From positions 12,206,861 through 12,270,860 of the forward strand of contig JAFMSR010000003.1 in NCBI GenBank assembly GCA_022818135.1: a DNA stretch of 64,000 nucleotides. The letters are read 5' to 3'. Of this stretch, positions 22,107 to 64,000 are shown in pieces. The stretch's first letter is position 1, and the number at the start of each line of letters is the position of its first letter. The notes below the pieces were generated by a model. The model saw only the letters and a list, made by a program, of their open reading frames with translations. It made no database searches and had not been told where the DNA came from. This DNA comes from Saxidomus purpurata. Lineage: Eukaryota; Mollusca; Bivalvia; Venerida; Veneridae. Both the position numbers and the translations under genes were made by a program.

Positions 22107-25074
22107 CTTTTTAAATCGAAATCGGGAGTGCATGTTACAAATATATCGTAGTATTTTTTTCAATGATATTGTAAAAAATAAGAAGAAACGCTCTCTTACA
22201 ACACTTTTTCGTGAGGAAACCAAAAAAAGGTATGTGCCATCATTTGGATATATCATTTTTCTTTTAGTAAATTTATGATTCTATGTATGAGTTTTAAAGT
22301 GATTGTTAATGAAAATTATCAACTATCAAATTAATCATAATTGCGATAAAAAATTGGTGACAGAAAACGCAGTCAGTATTTAAGATAAATTGTAGATAAA
22401 AAAAATGTGTTTATTTGATAATAATTTTAGATGATTTAATTTTAAATGCCAAAGATAAAATCTACTTATTCCATTGTGTTATCTCCCCATCTTAAGCACG
22501 TAATTTTCTGGAATTTATCCGATAAAAATGTGTGAATCGTCAGTTTCCGCCTTGTAATTAACATTTTTTTCCCAATATTTTTTCTACATTAAGATTTTTT
22601 TCAAATATGGCATAATGACGAAGAAATGCAAAGCCATATTACAAAAATTAGCAACTTTACACTTTGAACTCCACTCAACATTCATTTTATTTTCTGTCAG
22701 GTTACCTACGCAACAACATGACAGTAATAGATACAAATAAACTTAAATAAAAAAAAGAGTTTAATTTTGTCTCACAAAAGTTAAGTTAGGCCATTTTCAC
22801 TTCTTTTTGCATCATGTAAAAAATTAAATAAGATATTGATATGTGTTAAACTATAACAATTATTTCAACATAGTACGTGAAACAATCCGTCGTTTAGGGA
22901 TATCTAGCGTTTGACCATGCACTAACCATAATCGTACCGTGGCCGCACTGGAAGAGGGACGCGCTGTTTCCTCAGTCGCCTATTCGGGTGCAAGCACCAT
23001 GCAGATGTCCGTAAAAAAATCGTTGAGCATACTTGATTAAAGGTATACGAACTTCAGTCTGCAGCCGATTAATTATAGATAAAGTTTAACTAAATTGAAT
23101 CACTAAATACCAAACACTTATCAATTTTAGTGTGCGTTTTTAGTACTGAAAATACATGTATATTAATTTCTTGAAAAAAAGACAGCATAACAAAAGATTC
23201 TGCCTTTGTGACCAGTACAGAATACGATAAGTCTGTATACATTCATACAGGCTGATCATGATCTTCACTTTTCGCTCTTCAGTCAATAAATTTTCAATGA
23301 GCACTGATTTATACACTTAATGGTGTCGTTAAAATTGAAATACGTGTAGAAAAGTCTGCTTTAGAAATTTAGCGTGGTAGGGGTTAGACACCCATTCGAT
23401 AATGCATATCAAGGTCTTGTTTTTGTTCAGTATAAAATAAAATTGATACATGTATTCACAAAATAACTTCAAGTTCTAATTTATCTCCTGAGTGCTCTAA
23501 AATTGCATTTTTTTACAATATAAACGATACAAAGGACAATCTGTATCGCAGATCAGATGCTGAGTTACTAAGAGTCAGATCGAGCTATATCTGGATCAAA
23601 ATTTGTTCGAATGCAAAACGCCGTGAAGGGTTTTATTTTATTTAAGTTTCAAAGTTTAGTTTTACAAACATGCATGGTTACACCTAACAGATAGTTTGGC
23701 TGGCTGCTACCATTTCGACGGCACCTGAGTTCTCGCTCTTCTGACGACTTTCTTGTTTGTTTTTTATTCTCGGAATTTCGGTTGTCAGATATTAAACTAA
23801 TATCAATGGAAAGAGGCTTCGTTGTTGCTTAGATTATTTATAGTCCCGGTCGACCGTGGGATTTCCCCCTTGCTGAAAGAGGCTTTATCATTGGCTCGGG
23901 CAACAGGAACCGGAAATGGAAAATTGCACGTGCTGCTGCACTTTAGGGACGCGGGAGTATATGCAGTACTCATAAAATGTGTATGTATAACAAAACAAAA
24001 AACAACAACAAACTGCTTGGCATACTGAATTACTTTTTCCTGTTTAATTTGTGACCAATTAGAAAATAGTGTGGAGTCTATCGGGGTATAATTAATAAGA
24101 ACATTTGAGCCAACACCAAGGTTTGCTTCATCTGGGAACGATACACTATTCTCATACACGAGGCCCAAGCTGTGGCTGCAATGAAAACATAGATGGTATC
24201 AAATGCATATGTCAATTGGTACCTTTCTTTCAAATTACTACTAACTGATTTGCACCTCTATTCTTTAGAATACTCTAAGCAGACAAAACCCTCAATTTTT
24301 ATGTCGAAATAAGACGATATCTCTCGCCCGATTACCGACAAACACCTGTCGGCAAAACCCGATTAACTTAATTATGTCCAATCTCTTATTGCTTCTCATC
24401 TGTGCACAGGAAGTGAACAGCCTATTGCATGCTGGGTAACAGACTGTCACCTCCGTTGTTTACATTGGCCGCGGGACTGTATTTAAATATTCGGTGTACC
24501 TCAATATTACCGATTTCAATTTTCGAGACAAAACTCTATTTGATTTTATCTCGAATGCACTTTGACAGTGAGACAAGTAGTTCGATGACATTTCACAGCT
24601 CTGTCATGTAATTTCGATCAGATATAACAGTCTTGTTATTGAAAATGTGTATTTATGCAGGGTCTTTTTGAAATAAACGGTTCATTTGTGACATGGGCGA
24701 TTGTAACCGAAGTTACCCGCAGCAAACGACACTCCTCGCAGACGACAAAAACAGATGACCGAGACTGTTTGTTCTAAAGTTTTAAGAAAATAATAACTAA
24801 GACAAAAGTTAACAGTATAAAGGCATAAATGTGCTTAAATGTAGTTATTTTCTTACTTTATTATTATTAGTTTTTAATTGTTTATAGCCCCGGCCGATGC
24901 TCCTGAAAAGCGTAGGTTGAAGAGACAGTTGCATTTCCACAAGGGAATTCGGGTACCAGACCCTAGCTCTTTTACTAATATAACCCCTTGTTATTTAATG
25001 TACCCGATGTAGAGCACCGATACAAGCGAGACTACCTAGATGGGCGAGATAACTGAAAAGCGTTTTTGAATTTT

Positions 25075-25135
25075 CCAGTTTCGAACCGGAGACCTCTGGA
25101 TTGGAAGTCCAGAGTGTTAGCTTTATTTTCTCCAT
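25075..25135 (-). pseudogene. Degenerate tRNA-like sequence
   Basis: On the minus strand an anticodon-arm-like CTCTGGACTTCCAATCCAGAG and a T-arm-like CCGGTTCGAAACTGG are visible, but no acceptor stem pairs and no D-arm is recognisable. Either a tRNA relic or a SINE head. Confidence 0.4.
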
Positions 25136-25899
25136 TTTGCAGCTTGCATCCGTACAGATTCACATTTAAAATATAATAAAATTATGCAGATGAGTTGGTG
25201 CAAGACTAACATTCATTTATGTAATAAAAAGGAAACGACACGTTTTTCTATTTCAAATGTACAATCATATAGAGGTCCATGATAGCTTTCGATGTTACAA
25301 TAACCCGTAGAATTTACAATACCATGAAACCATGATGTTTTTCCGACGGAATTGACCGTTATTTTTTCCAAAGATTATTCATAACGCTGTTTTTTTTTAA
25401 AGAAAATACGTGCTATAAATTTGGTGTAGTTCAATTGTATTTTTAAATCAAATAGTAATATTGACCCCCCCCTCCCAGTTTATATATACAGTATAACAAA
25501 AAGGATCTGATAACAAGATGCAATGGTTTTCAAAATAATAAGCAACACAAGTATACTGATATACAGCGAGTACATTGAAAACAGTAAGACAATATCAGTA
25601 TACTTTTGTTATTTACCGAATTATAAGTCATATTGAATGGCGATAACCGTATTTCGTGACTACAAATTAATCTAACATTTGATGCATAAAAAGGTTGTCT
25701 AAATACTACTGAGTGTACCATTTTGCGATTCAGATTTAAAAGGCGAAGATTGTATGTGTCTTATTTTTTACGGAGCAGAGTGAGGTGGGGCTTTTATCAT
25801 ATTTCTCCGGTATTGCCATCATACAAAAAATGTTTTAAATAAATAATATATCAAAAAAATATTTCTTTAGTGATGTTGAAAACTGAAACAAAAATATTT

Positions 25900-25971
25900 G
25901 GTTCCGCTGAGGATCGAACTCAGGACCTTCTGCGTGTAAAGCAGACGTGATAACCACTACACTACGGAACC
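25900..25971 (-). tRNA. trnV-UAC: tRNA-Val, anticodon UAC
   Basis: A complete 72-nt cloverleaf. Acceptor GGTTCCG pairs with CGGAACC over 7 bp; the D-arm contains TAGTGGTTA; the anticodon stem TCTGC/GCAGA encloses TTTACAC (anticodon TAC); the T-arm CTGAG/CTCAG encloses TTCGATC. The A box and the B box (GTTCGATCC) are intact. A run of five T on the minus strand (25894-25890) about 6 nt after the 3' end is a pol III terminator. Unlike the SINE heads around it, all stems pair perfectly, so this is a real nuclear tRNA gene. Confidence 0.96.
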
Positions 25972-26174
25972 AGTTGTGTAGCAACGACAATTGTAAAGTA
26001 TTTGTATGACACATATTTCTATAATGTATTGATAAGCGATTGTATGGATAACTAATGCTCAGTGAGGCGTGTCTGCGCTTTTACATCTCTATGTACACAA
26101 CGGTAAATACCAAGGAGAACCGGTATGTCGCGCTTCATTTGCTTAAAGGATCATTTATAATTATAGTTGTATTA

Positions 26175-26405
26175 TGTTGAATGGTTTTACTAATATTTCA
26201 AACATTGCGAAATAAGTTTTTTATAATTTAGATTTGTCGATCTCGAGACATACTCTAGAATCTTAGATGAAACCAGCCTCGCGGTGAGAGAAAGATTTGT
26301 GTGTTACCCAAGAACACTAATCGCCATGGCTCTGATGAATATCGAACCCGGGCCCCGCTAATCCTAAGGCGAACGCACTTTCACCGCGCATTGATGGCTC
26401 CATTC
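26175..26405 (-). mobile_element. tRNA-derived SINE family A
   Basis: Reverse copy: AACATTGCGAAATAAGTTTT, GTCGATCTCGAGACATACTC, CCCAAGAACACTAATCGCCA, B-box complement ATCGAACCCGGGCCCC, and head GAACGCACTTTCACCGCGCA. A partial second head (AACGCGCTACCACTGGGCAA) follows near 26485. Confidence 0.65.
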
Positions 26406-27440
26406 CTTGAACGGCGCATTTACAGGAAGTGGTTTAGTTAAAAAAAAATGTTTCAAGGCCGGCACAAACCAAACACTAATCTTTAGGCGAACGCGCTACC
26501 ACTGGGCAAGCGCAACGGAGTGACGCATTTATAGAAAGTGGTTTAGTTTAACAAATCGTTTCCAAGTCCGACACAAACCAAACACAAAAATCTGGCAATA
26601 TCTAGGGTTCTTTTTTTAAGACAACACTGAGTTCAAACTGCTGCCGTTAAATTTTTTTACTCTGTTGAATCTTTGAAGGGTATTTTCTATTAATTTTGCC
26701 TATTTTCAAATGATTAGAAATTGAAAATTGTATTCGAAAATTGTAAATGATGTTTAATTGATTGAAGAGAAAGTTCTTTCAGCTTATAAAAAGTATACTC
26801 TTCCTGACCAGTACCCGCCTCTAAAGAAGGGATTGTGGAAGTCGCGACAGTTTGAATCCGCGTCCCACGAGTAAGGAGTCCGACGCTCTACCCCTACACC
26901 TCGGCGAGAGGTCATCTTAAGGGCTAAATAAAAGGGGAAGCTTCAAACTCACGCCGCCGGAAAGAGTAGTGACATCCCCTTCTCCTGTGTGTATGTAAAT
27001 TTAGGTATAAATGCCTTTTAAAATAAAGCTGGAGCATCGAATAAAAAAACCCCCTAAAGATTGGTTTTTTCCAATGATTTTTCTGTATTATACTAAAGTG
27101 TTTTATCTAGAACAGTGTTTTTGCACAGTATTATAGTTTGTGTCCCTTCCAATCCCCTCCCCACCCCGTTTATTGCGAATTGATGTGCCCTATGCCCAGT
27201 ACACTAAAACAGGTCCTCCTAACAAACGAATAAACAACAATTATGCGGTACTTTTTACTTTGTGTTATATCAGTTCGTAAAACTCTATTAATTTTTATGA
27301 CATTTTGAATAAATGCCCCTTTTCTATTCAAAAACTGTGTGTTATGTTTTCCCTTATGCCATACGAGTTTGACCCAGTCTGTGACTCAAACCCCGACCTC
27401 GGACAATACATAAATGATATTTTATGCGGACAAGTCATAA
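26405..27440. other. Intergenic stretch, mostly unassigned
   Basis: Holds a direct repeat of about 45 bp (AAGTGGTTTAGTT ... GACACAAACCAAACAC, near 26430 and 26535) and a tRNA-like reverse head near 26840-26915. No gene seen. Confidence 0.4.
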
Positions 27441-27446
27441 ACATTT

Positions 27447-28477
27447 TTATGGCATTGCACTCGTGTTCAGTAAACCACTTGTAAAGTATACAGCACAAAC
27501 TGGTAAATGCACAGAACATACTATTTTACCCACATAACGATTTGTTAAATGCACGTAACCACTTGTAAAGTATGCAACACAAACTGGTAAATGCACAGAA
27601 CATACTATTTTACACACAGTATGATTTGTTAAATGCACGTAACCACTTGTAAAGTGTACAGCACAAACTGGTAAATGCACATCACGTACTATTTTACACA
27701 CAGTATGATTGGTTAAATGCACGTTACCACTTGTAAAGTACACAGCACAAACTGGTAAATGCACAGAACATACTATTTTACACACAGTATGATTTGTTAA
27801 ATGCACGTAACCACTTGTAAAGTATGCAGCACAAACTGGTAAATGCACAGAACATACTATTTTACCCACATAACGATTTGTTAAATGCACGTAACCACTT
27901 GTAAAGTATGCAACACAAACTGGTAAATGCACAGAACATACTATTTTACACACAGTATGATTTGTTAAATGCACGTTACCACTTGTAAAGTGTACAGCAC
28001 AAACTGGTAAATGCACAGAACATACTATTTTACACACAGTATGATTGGTTAAATGCACGTTACCACTTGTAAAGTACACAGCACAAACTGGTAAATGCAC
28101 AGAACATACTATTTTACACACAGTATGATTTGTTAAATGCACGTAACCACTTGTAAAGTATGCAGCACAAACTGGTAAATGCACAGAACATACTATTTTA
28201 CACACAGTATGATTTGTTAAATGCACGTTACCACTTGTAAAGTGTACAGCACAAACTGGTAAATGCACAGAACATACTATTTTACACACAGTATGATTTG
28301 TTAAATGCACGTAACCACTTGTAAAGTGTACATCACAATCTGGTAAATACTCAGAAGAAACTGTTTTAACACATAACGATCTGTTAAATGCTCGTAACAA
28401 CTAGCAAACTGGTCAATGCACAAAAGAAACTGTTTTACCCACATAACGGTCTATTACTTGTAAAGTGTACATAACGC
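27447..28477 (-). repeat. 84-bp minisatellite, about 12 copies, with higher-order structure
   Basis: The unit contains TGGTAAATGCACAGAACATA, TTGTTAAATGCACGTAACCA and CTTGTAAAGTGTACAGCACA. Because 84 is a multiple of 3, the minus strand stays open for 317 codons as a repeated 28-residue pattern, but there is no start context, domain or splice evidence for a protein. Units alternate between a CCCACATAACGATTT and a CACACAGTATGATTT variant; the four-unit block starting near 27530 recurs near 27866. Confidence 0.93.
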
Positions 28478-28890
28478 AACAGAACAGAACGGAACGGAAC
28501 GGAACAGAACAGAACAGAACAGAACAGAACAGAACAGAACATAACATACAGTTTATTTGGCATAAAATATACACATATTTTTATAGCCACACACATCTGA
28601 ATAGTGAATAACACAATTCAAGTATTGAAACAGTTCAAAGAAGAGCATATAGTATATAGTTTGGATCGCCATATGTTCTCATTTCGACATTTAGTTAATC
28701 AACATTCTATATACAAATATATTATCTCGTCACAGTTGTGTCAGAGGTGAATCTTTATTTTATAAAATAGTTTCAAATGGTGTTTAGAAAATAGTCATTC
28801 CACCTGTGCTCTGAGTTTGAAAGCATGATCAATAAATGTTGATACACTGTTGATAATGCGTTCTGAATTGGAACACATAACAAATTGTGT
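28478..28890 (-). mobile_element. Probable 3' end of a non-LTR retrotransposon inserted in the array
   Basis: On the minus strand about 390 nt of unique sequence ends in CCAAATAAACTGTATGTTATG followed by about 14 TTCTG-type pentamers (plus-strand GAACA/GAACG, 28478-28545). A short simple-repeat tail after an AATAAA-like motif is typical of a truncated LINE 3' end. The flanking DNA on both sides belongs to the same minisatellite family. No reverse transcriptase part is present. Confidence 0.5.
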
Positions 28891-28894
28891 CACC

Positions 28895-29480
28895 CATATT
28901 ACGATCATTCTGTTAAATGCACGTAATCACTTGTAAAGTATACAGCACAAACTGGTAAATGCGCAAAACAAACTATTTTACCCACATAATGATTTGTTAA
29001 AAGAACGTAACCACTTGTTAAGTGCACAGTACAATCTAGTAAATGCACAGAACAAACTGTTTACCCACATAAAGATATGTTAAATGCACGTAACCACTTG
29101 TTAAGTGCACAGTACAATCTAGTAAATGCACAGAACAAACTGTTTACCCACATAAAGATCTGTTAAATGCACGAACTAGTATATAGTGTACAGCACACAC
29201 TTGTAAATGCACAAAAGAAACTGTTTTTTTACATATAAAGATCTATTCAATGCACGTAACCTCTTGTTAAGTGTTCATGGTAATCTGGTAACTGCACAGA
29301 ACAAAGTGTTTACCCACATAAAGATCTGCACAAACTGGTTTATGCACAAAATAACTTGTTTTATCCACATAACGATCTATCATATGCACGTCACCACTTA
29401 TAATGTGTACAGATCAATGCACAGAACAAATTGTTTTATCTATGTAACAACTTGAAGTTTGCACATAACAACTTTAGATG
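28895..29480 (-). repeat. Degenerate continuation of the 84-bp minisatellite
   Basis: Diverged units (GTTAAATGCACGTAACCACT, TAGTAAATGCACAGAACAAA, TACCCACATAAAGATCTG) continue after the inserted element, with more substitutions and indels than the left part. Confidence 0.8.
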
Positions 29481-30180
29481 TGTACCCAACAAAACAAAAC
29501 TATCAAGATGAGGCAGTCGAGGCGTTCCATACAATTCTTACTTTCAAAGTAAGTTTCTATGGAAGATTATTCGGTCAGATGATGCAGGAAACATAGCAGT
29601 TTATAAAACTATCTTCAAAAATGTCGTTAGTGGTAATATAAGAACGTATTAATGGAGTAAACTAACTTTGGGAGGTGACCTTTTGAAGGATTTTTTACTT
29701 TAAATAGTCGTACATTATTTTTCAAGTACATTTCACGAGATTTAATGACCTGTGGTTTAAATAGGTTATAAGCAAATAACAGTATTAATTTTTATGGAAA
29801 TTACACGAAATAACTTAACATAACAATAACACTTACCAACGCAATTTGCACCGTTATCGGCCGTCCCCGAGCAATACTAGGCGCACCCTATCTACTTAGA
29901 TTCGGTTTAAGGGTGTGAGAAGTTCAAAAACAGGAGTTCTCTTTTCAGCAATCAGTTTTTCCATCAGTGGTTATTTTTTACATATACTTTTTATTTGTAC
30001 GCAGTACACAGATTTTAGATTTCACATCTCAAGACTCAATATAATGAGCAAAAATAACAAGTGTTATTACAATGAATGCGTTGGAATAAGCATATATACG
30101 TTCGCACGCACGCACGAACCGCACGCACGCACACACGAACATACAGAACAGATTAAACACGTCATACAAAACAGATTTGG
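29480..30180. other. Intergenic stretch between two minisatellites
   Basis: AT-rich DNA without a recognised gene, ending in a short CGCACGCACGCAC-type repeat (30100-30135). Confidence 0.45.
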
Positions 30181-30182
30181 AC

Positions 30183-30848
30183 TAAGAACAATGAACACGG
30201 TCCTTTGTCAACAGATATGACCCGTATACAAGTGAAACACGGTCCTGTGTCAACAAATATCGAGGCCAAATGTAACACACACAAATATGGATCGACAACA
30301 AATGAAACAAGTGAAACAAATGTCAAGAAATATGGATTGAGATCAAATGAAACACGGTCCTTTTTCAACAAATACGAATCGAGAATAAATGAAACACGTA
30401 CGGTCCTTTGTCAACAAATATGGATCGAGAACAAATGAAACACGTACGGTCCTTTGTTAACAAATATGGATCTATGGAAATATTGATTGAGAACAAATGA
30501 ACCATGGCCCCTTTTCAACAAATACGAATTGAGAACAAATGAAACACGTTATTTTGTAAACAAATACGGATCGAGAACAAATGAAACACGGTTCTATGTT
30601 ATCAAATACGGACCGAGAACACAGGAAACATGGTTCTTTGTCAATAGATACGGATCGAGAACAAATGAAACACGTACGGTTCCTTGTTAACAAATATGGA
30701 TCGACAACAAATGAAACATGGTCCTTTTTCAACAAATACGATTCGAGAACAAATGAAACACGGTTCTTTGTCAACAAATACGGATCGAGAACAAATGAAA
30801 CACGGCACCTTGTTAACAAATATGAATCGAGAACAAATTCACGGTCCT
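30183..30848 (+). repeat. 42-bp minisatellite, about 15-16 copies
   Basis: The unit is close to ATGAAACACGGTCCTTTGTC, AACAAATACGGATCGAGAAC, AA. At 42 bp (14 codons) it leaves long open frames on both strands, coding-like only by arithmetic. It lies about 450 bp upstream of CNK exon 1. Variation is mostly substitutions, plus a few TACGG insertions. Confidence 0.92.
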
Positions 30849-31312
30849 AGGTCTGGCGTTTTTTAAGCTATGGAACAACAAATCGTGATAAATTCGCCGT
30901 TGTTTTTAGTGTTATTCTTTGTCAATCGCCATATTCGGTCCAAAAGCTTGCGTTACTGATTCTTGTATTAACAAATAAAAATAAAATTTTATTTTATCTT
31001 TTCGTTCTCGCGAAGAGTTATATGTGCCTTTAGGCTGAAAGAGTGAAGTGAATGAAGTCTGAAATGCATCATTGCTTTTGCTACCATGGCATTGGCAGAA
31101 GTTAAAGCCCTTAACTGGAAATCACATTTTCATATTTTAGTTCCAATTTGTTTTTGTTTTTTCCTTTGCGTGTATTTTATGTTCATTGCGTTGTTTTGTT
31201 TAATTTCACAACAAGTTGTTCGTACATAACACCGTAAAAATGACAGATGCCCGTCAAATTTATAATAAATTAGTAAATATTTGCGTTTAAAATGCGTCTG
31301 GAAAACCAAAAG

Positions 31313-63452
<32,140 letters not shown>

Positions 63453-63456
63453 GTAA

Positions 63457-63481
63457 GTTGTTGTTGTTGTTGTTGTTGTTA
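63457..63481 (+). repeat. (GTT)n directly after the CNK exon 13 donor
   Basis: About eight GTT units start within the donor GTAAGTT itself, followed by ACAG. It sits at position +5 of intron 13. Downstream to 64000 no exon is recognised. Confidence 0.9.
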
Positions 63482-64000
63482 CAGAGGGTGAAAATTGGCA
63501 GAGTGTCAGGCAATGAAAAACCAAGACTTTAAGATCTATATAGTGTGTTATAGGTCAGTCTCTTTTATATTTCAATTTAATGAGTAAAAAAAAGAGAATA
63601 GTTTAACTGTATTTGATGAAGCAAAATGTTGTGATTTGACAGAATGTTTCCAAATGTACATACGGTTGCATAAAAGTAATACAGGGCTGACAAGTTATTT
63701 TTCGGTCGTGCAATTTTTATGCAGACATTAAAATACAGTCATAATATTTTTTAGGCAAAGTAGTATCTTTCTTTAGTCCAATTTCAAGTACTGAGAGCCG
63801 TGAATGTACCTCTAGCTTACTGTAAAACAACTGTAAAAATAACGAGGAAAAATTAGAGGTCGTAGCTCAAGGGTCCGATTCAGACTATACAATGCTTAAA
63901 ATTCCCTTCCTACAAGAGAGATAAGACAATGTGATGAGGTCTGATCAATATACAGACAGTTGAAAGTGTCAGATTGTAAAAAATAGCTCTCTTTAAGTGA

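Larger units (their letters stand above)
20650..25890. other. Intergenic region upstream of Olig, no gene seen
   Basis: Mostly AT-rich DNA with tRNA-like or SINE pieces at 21625-21700, 21880-22106 and 25075-25135. More balanced-composition blocks without repeat signature occur at 22890-23010, 23795-24180 and 24300-24500; these could be cis-regulatory, and the last includes the E-box CACCTG and a CATCTG. The 121-aa frame on the minus strand at 24168-23803 matches no family I know. Confidence 0.45.

Noticed and set aside
23803..24168. 121-codon minus-strand frame upstream of Olig
   Set aside because: No family recognised, no splice or start support; may be chance in a block of balanced composition.
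27447..28400. 317-codon open frame on the minus strand
   Set aside because: It is produced by an 84-bp tandem repeat with a period divisible by three; no domain, signal or splice context supports a gene.
30205..30866. Several frames of 60-115 codons on both strands
   Set aside because: By-products of the 42-bp minisatellite.

Overview
This is AT-rich eukaryotic (metazoan) nuclear DNA: genes are split by GT..AG introns, non-coding DNA dominates, and there is a dense load of tRNA-derived SINEs, terminal-inverted-repeat elements, foldback elements and minisatellites. The repeat types (SINEs sharing a common 3' tail, a pearl-like element with a tandem core of about 165 bp, MITE fragments with an AGATCATGATC-type core) and the protein sequences point to a mollusc, most likely a bivalve. 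No bacterial gene, CRISPR array or virus is visible.

Three protein-coding genes and one tRNA gene are well supported. (1) 273-10780, minus strand: a complete 14-exon gene for mitochondrial small-subunit ribosomal protein uS9m (MRPS9), 402 aa, rebuilt here exon by exon with consistent splice phases and ending in the conserved KFTWK(R/K)R tail. (2) 18048 to about 20510, minus strand: an Olig-family bHLH transcription factor, 238 aa, with its coding sequence in one exon behind a probable non-coding first exon and a TATA/CCAAT promoter. (3) 31313 to beyond the right edge, plus strand: a CNK (connector enhancer of KSR, CNKSR) scaffold gene. Thirteen exons encode SAM, CRIC and PDZ domains and a long low-complexity spacer; the PH domain must lie beyond 64000. 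(4) 25900-25971, minus strand: an intact tRNA-Val(UAC) gene with a pol III terminator.

Layout: 1-10780 is the uS9m gene, with SINEs and MITEs in its introns. 10781-18047 is intergenic, with SINEs and a 73-bp minisatellite. 18048-20560 is Olig. 20560-31290 is intergenic between the divergent Olig and CNK genes and holds the tRNA, SINE copies and the 84-bp and 42-bp minisatellites. 31290-64000 is CNK, whose introns (up to about 8.2 kb) are filled by repeats.

The most unusual content is in the repeats. Several tandem arrays seem to have grown from a short internal segment of a dispersed element, with recognisable element remains still flanking the array. The clearest is 53508-55245, where the pol III B-box region of a SINE has expanded into roughly 40 copies of a 36-bp unit between the SINE's own head and tail. 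A second case is a 23-bp array at 46850-47470, inside what looks like a MITE. The three genes show no functional link beyond being neighbours: mitochondrial translation, neural or cell-fate transcription control, and Ras/MAPK scaffolding.
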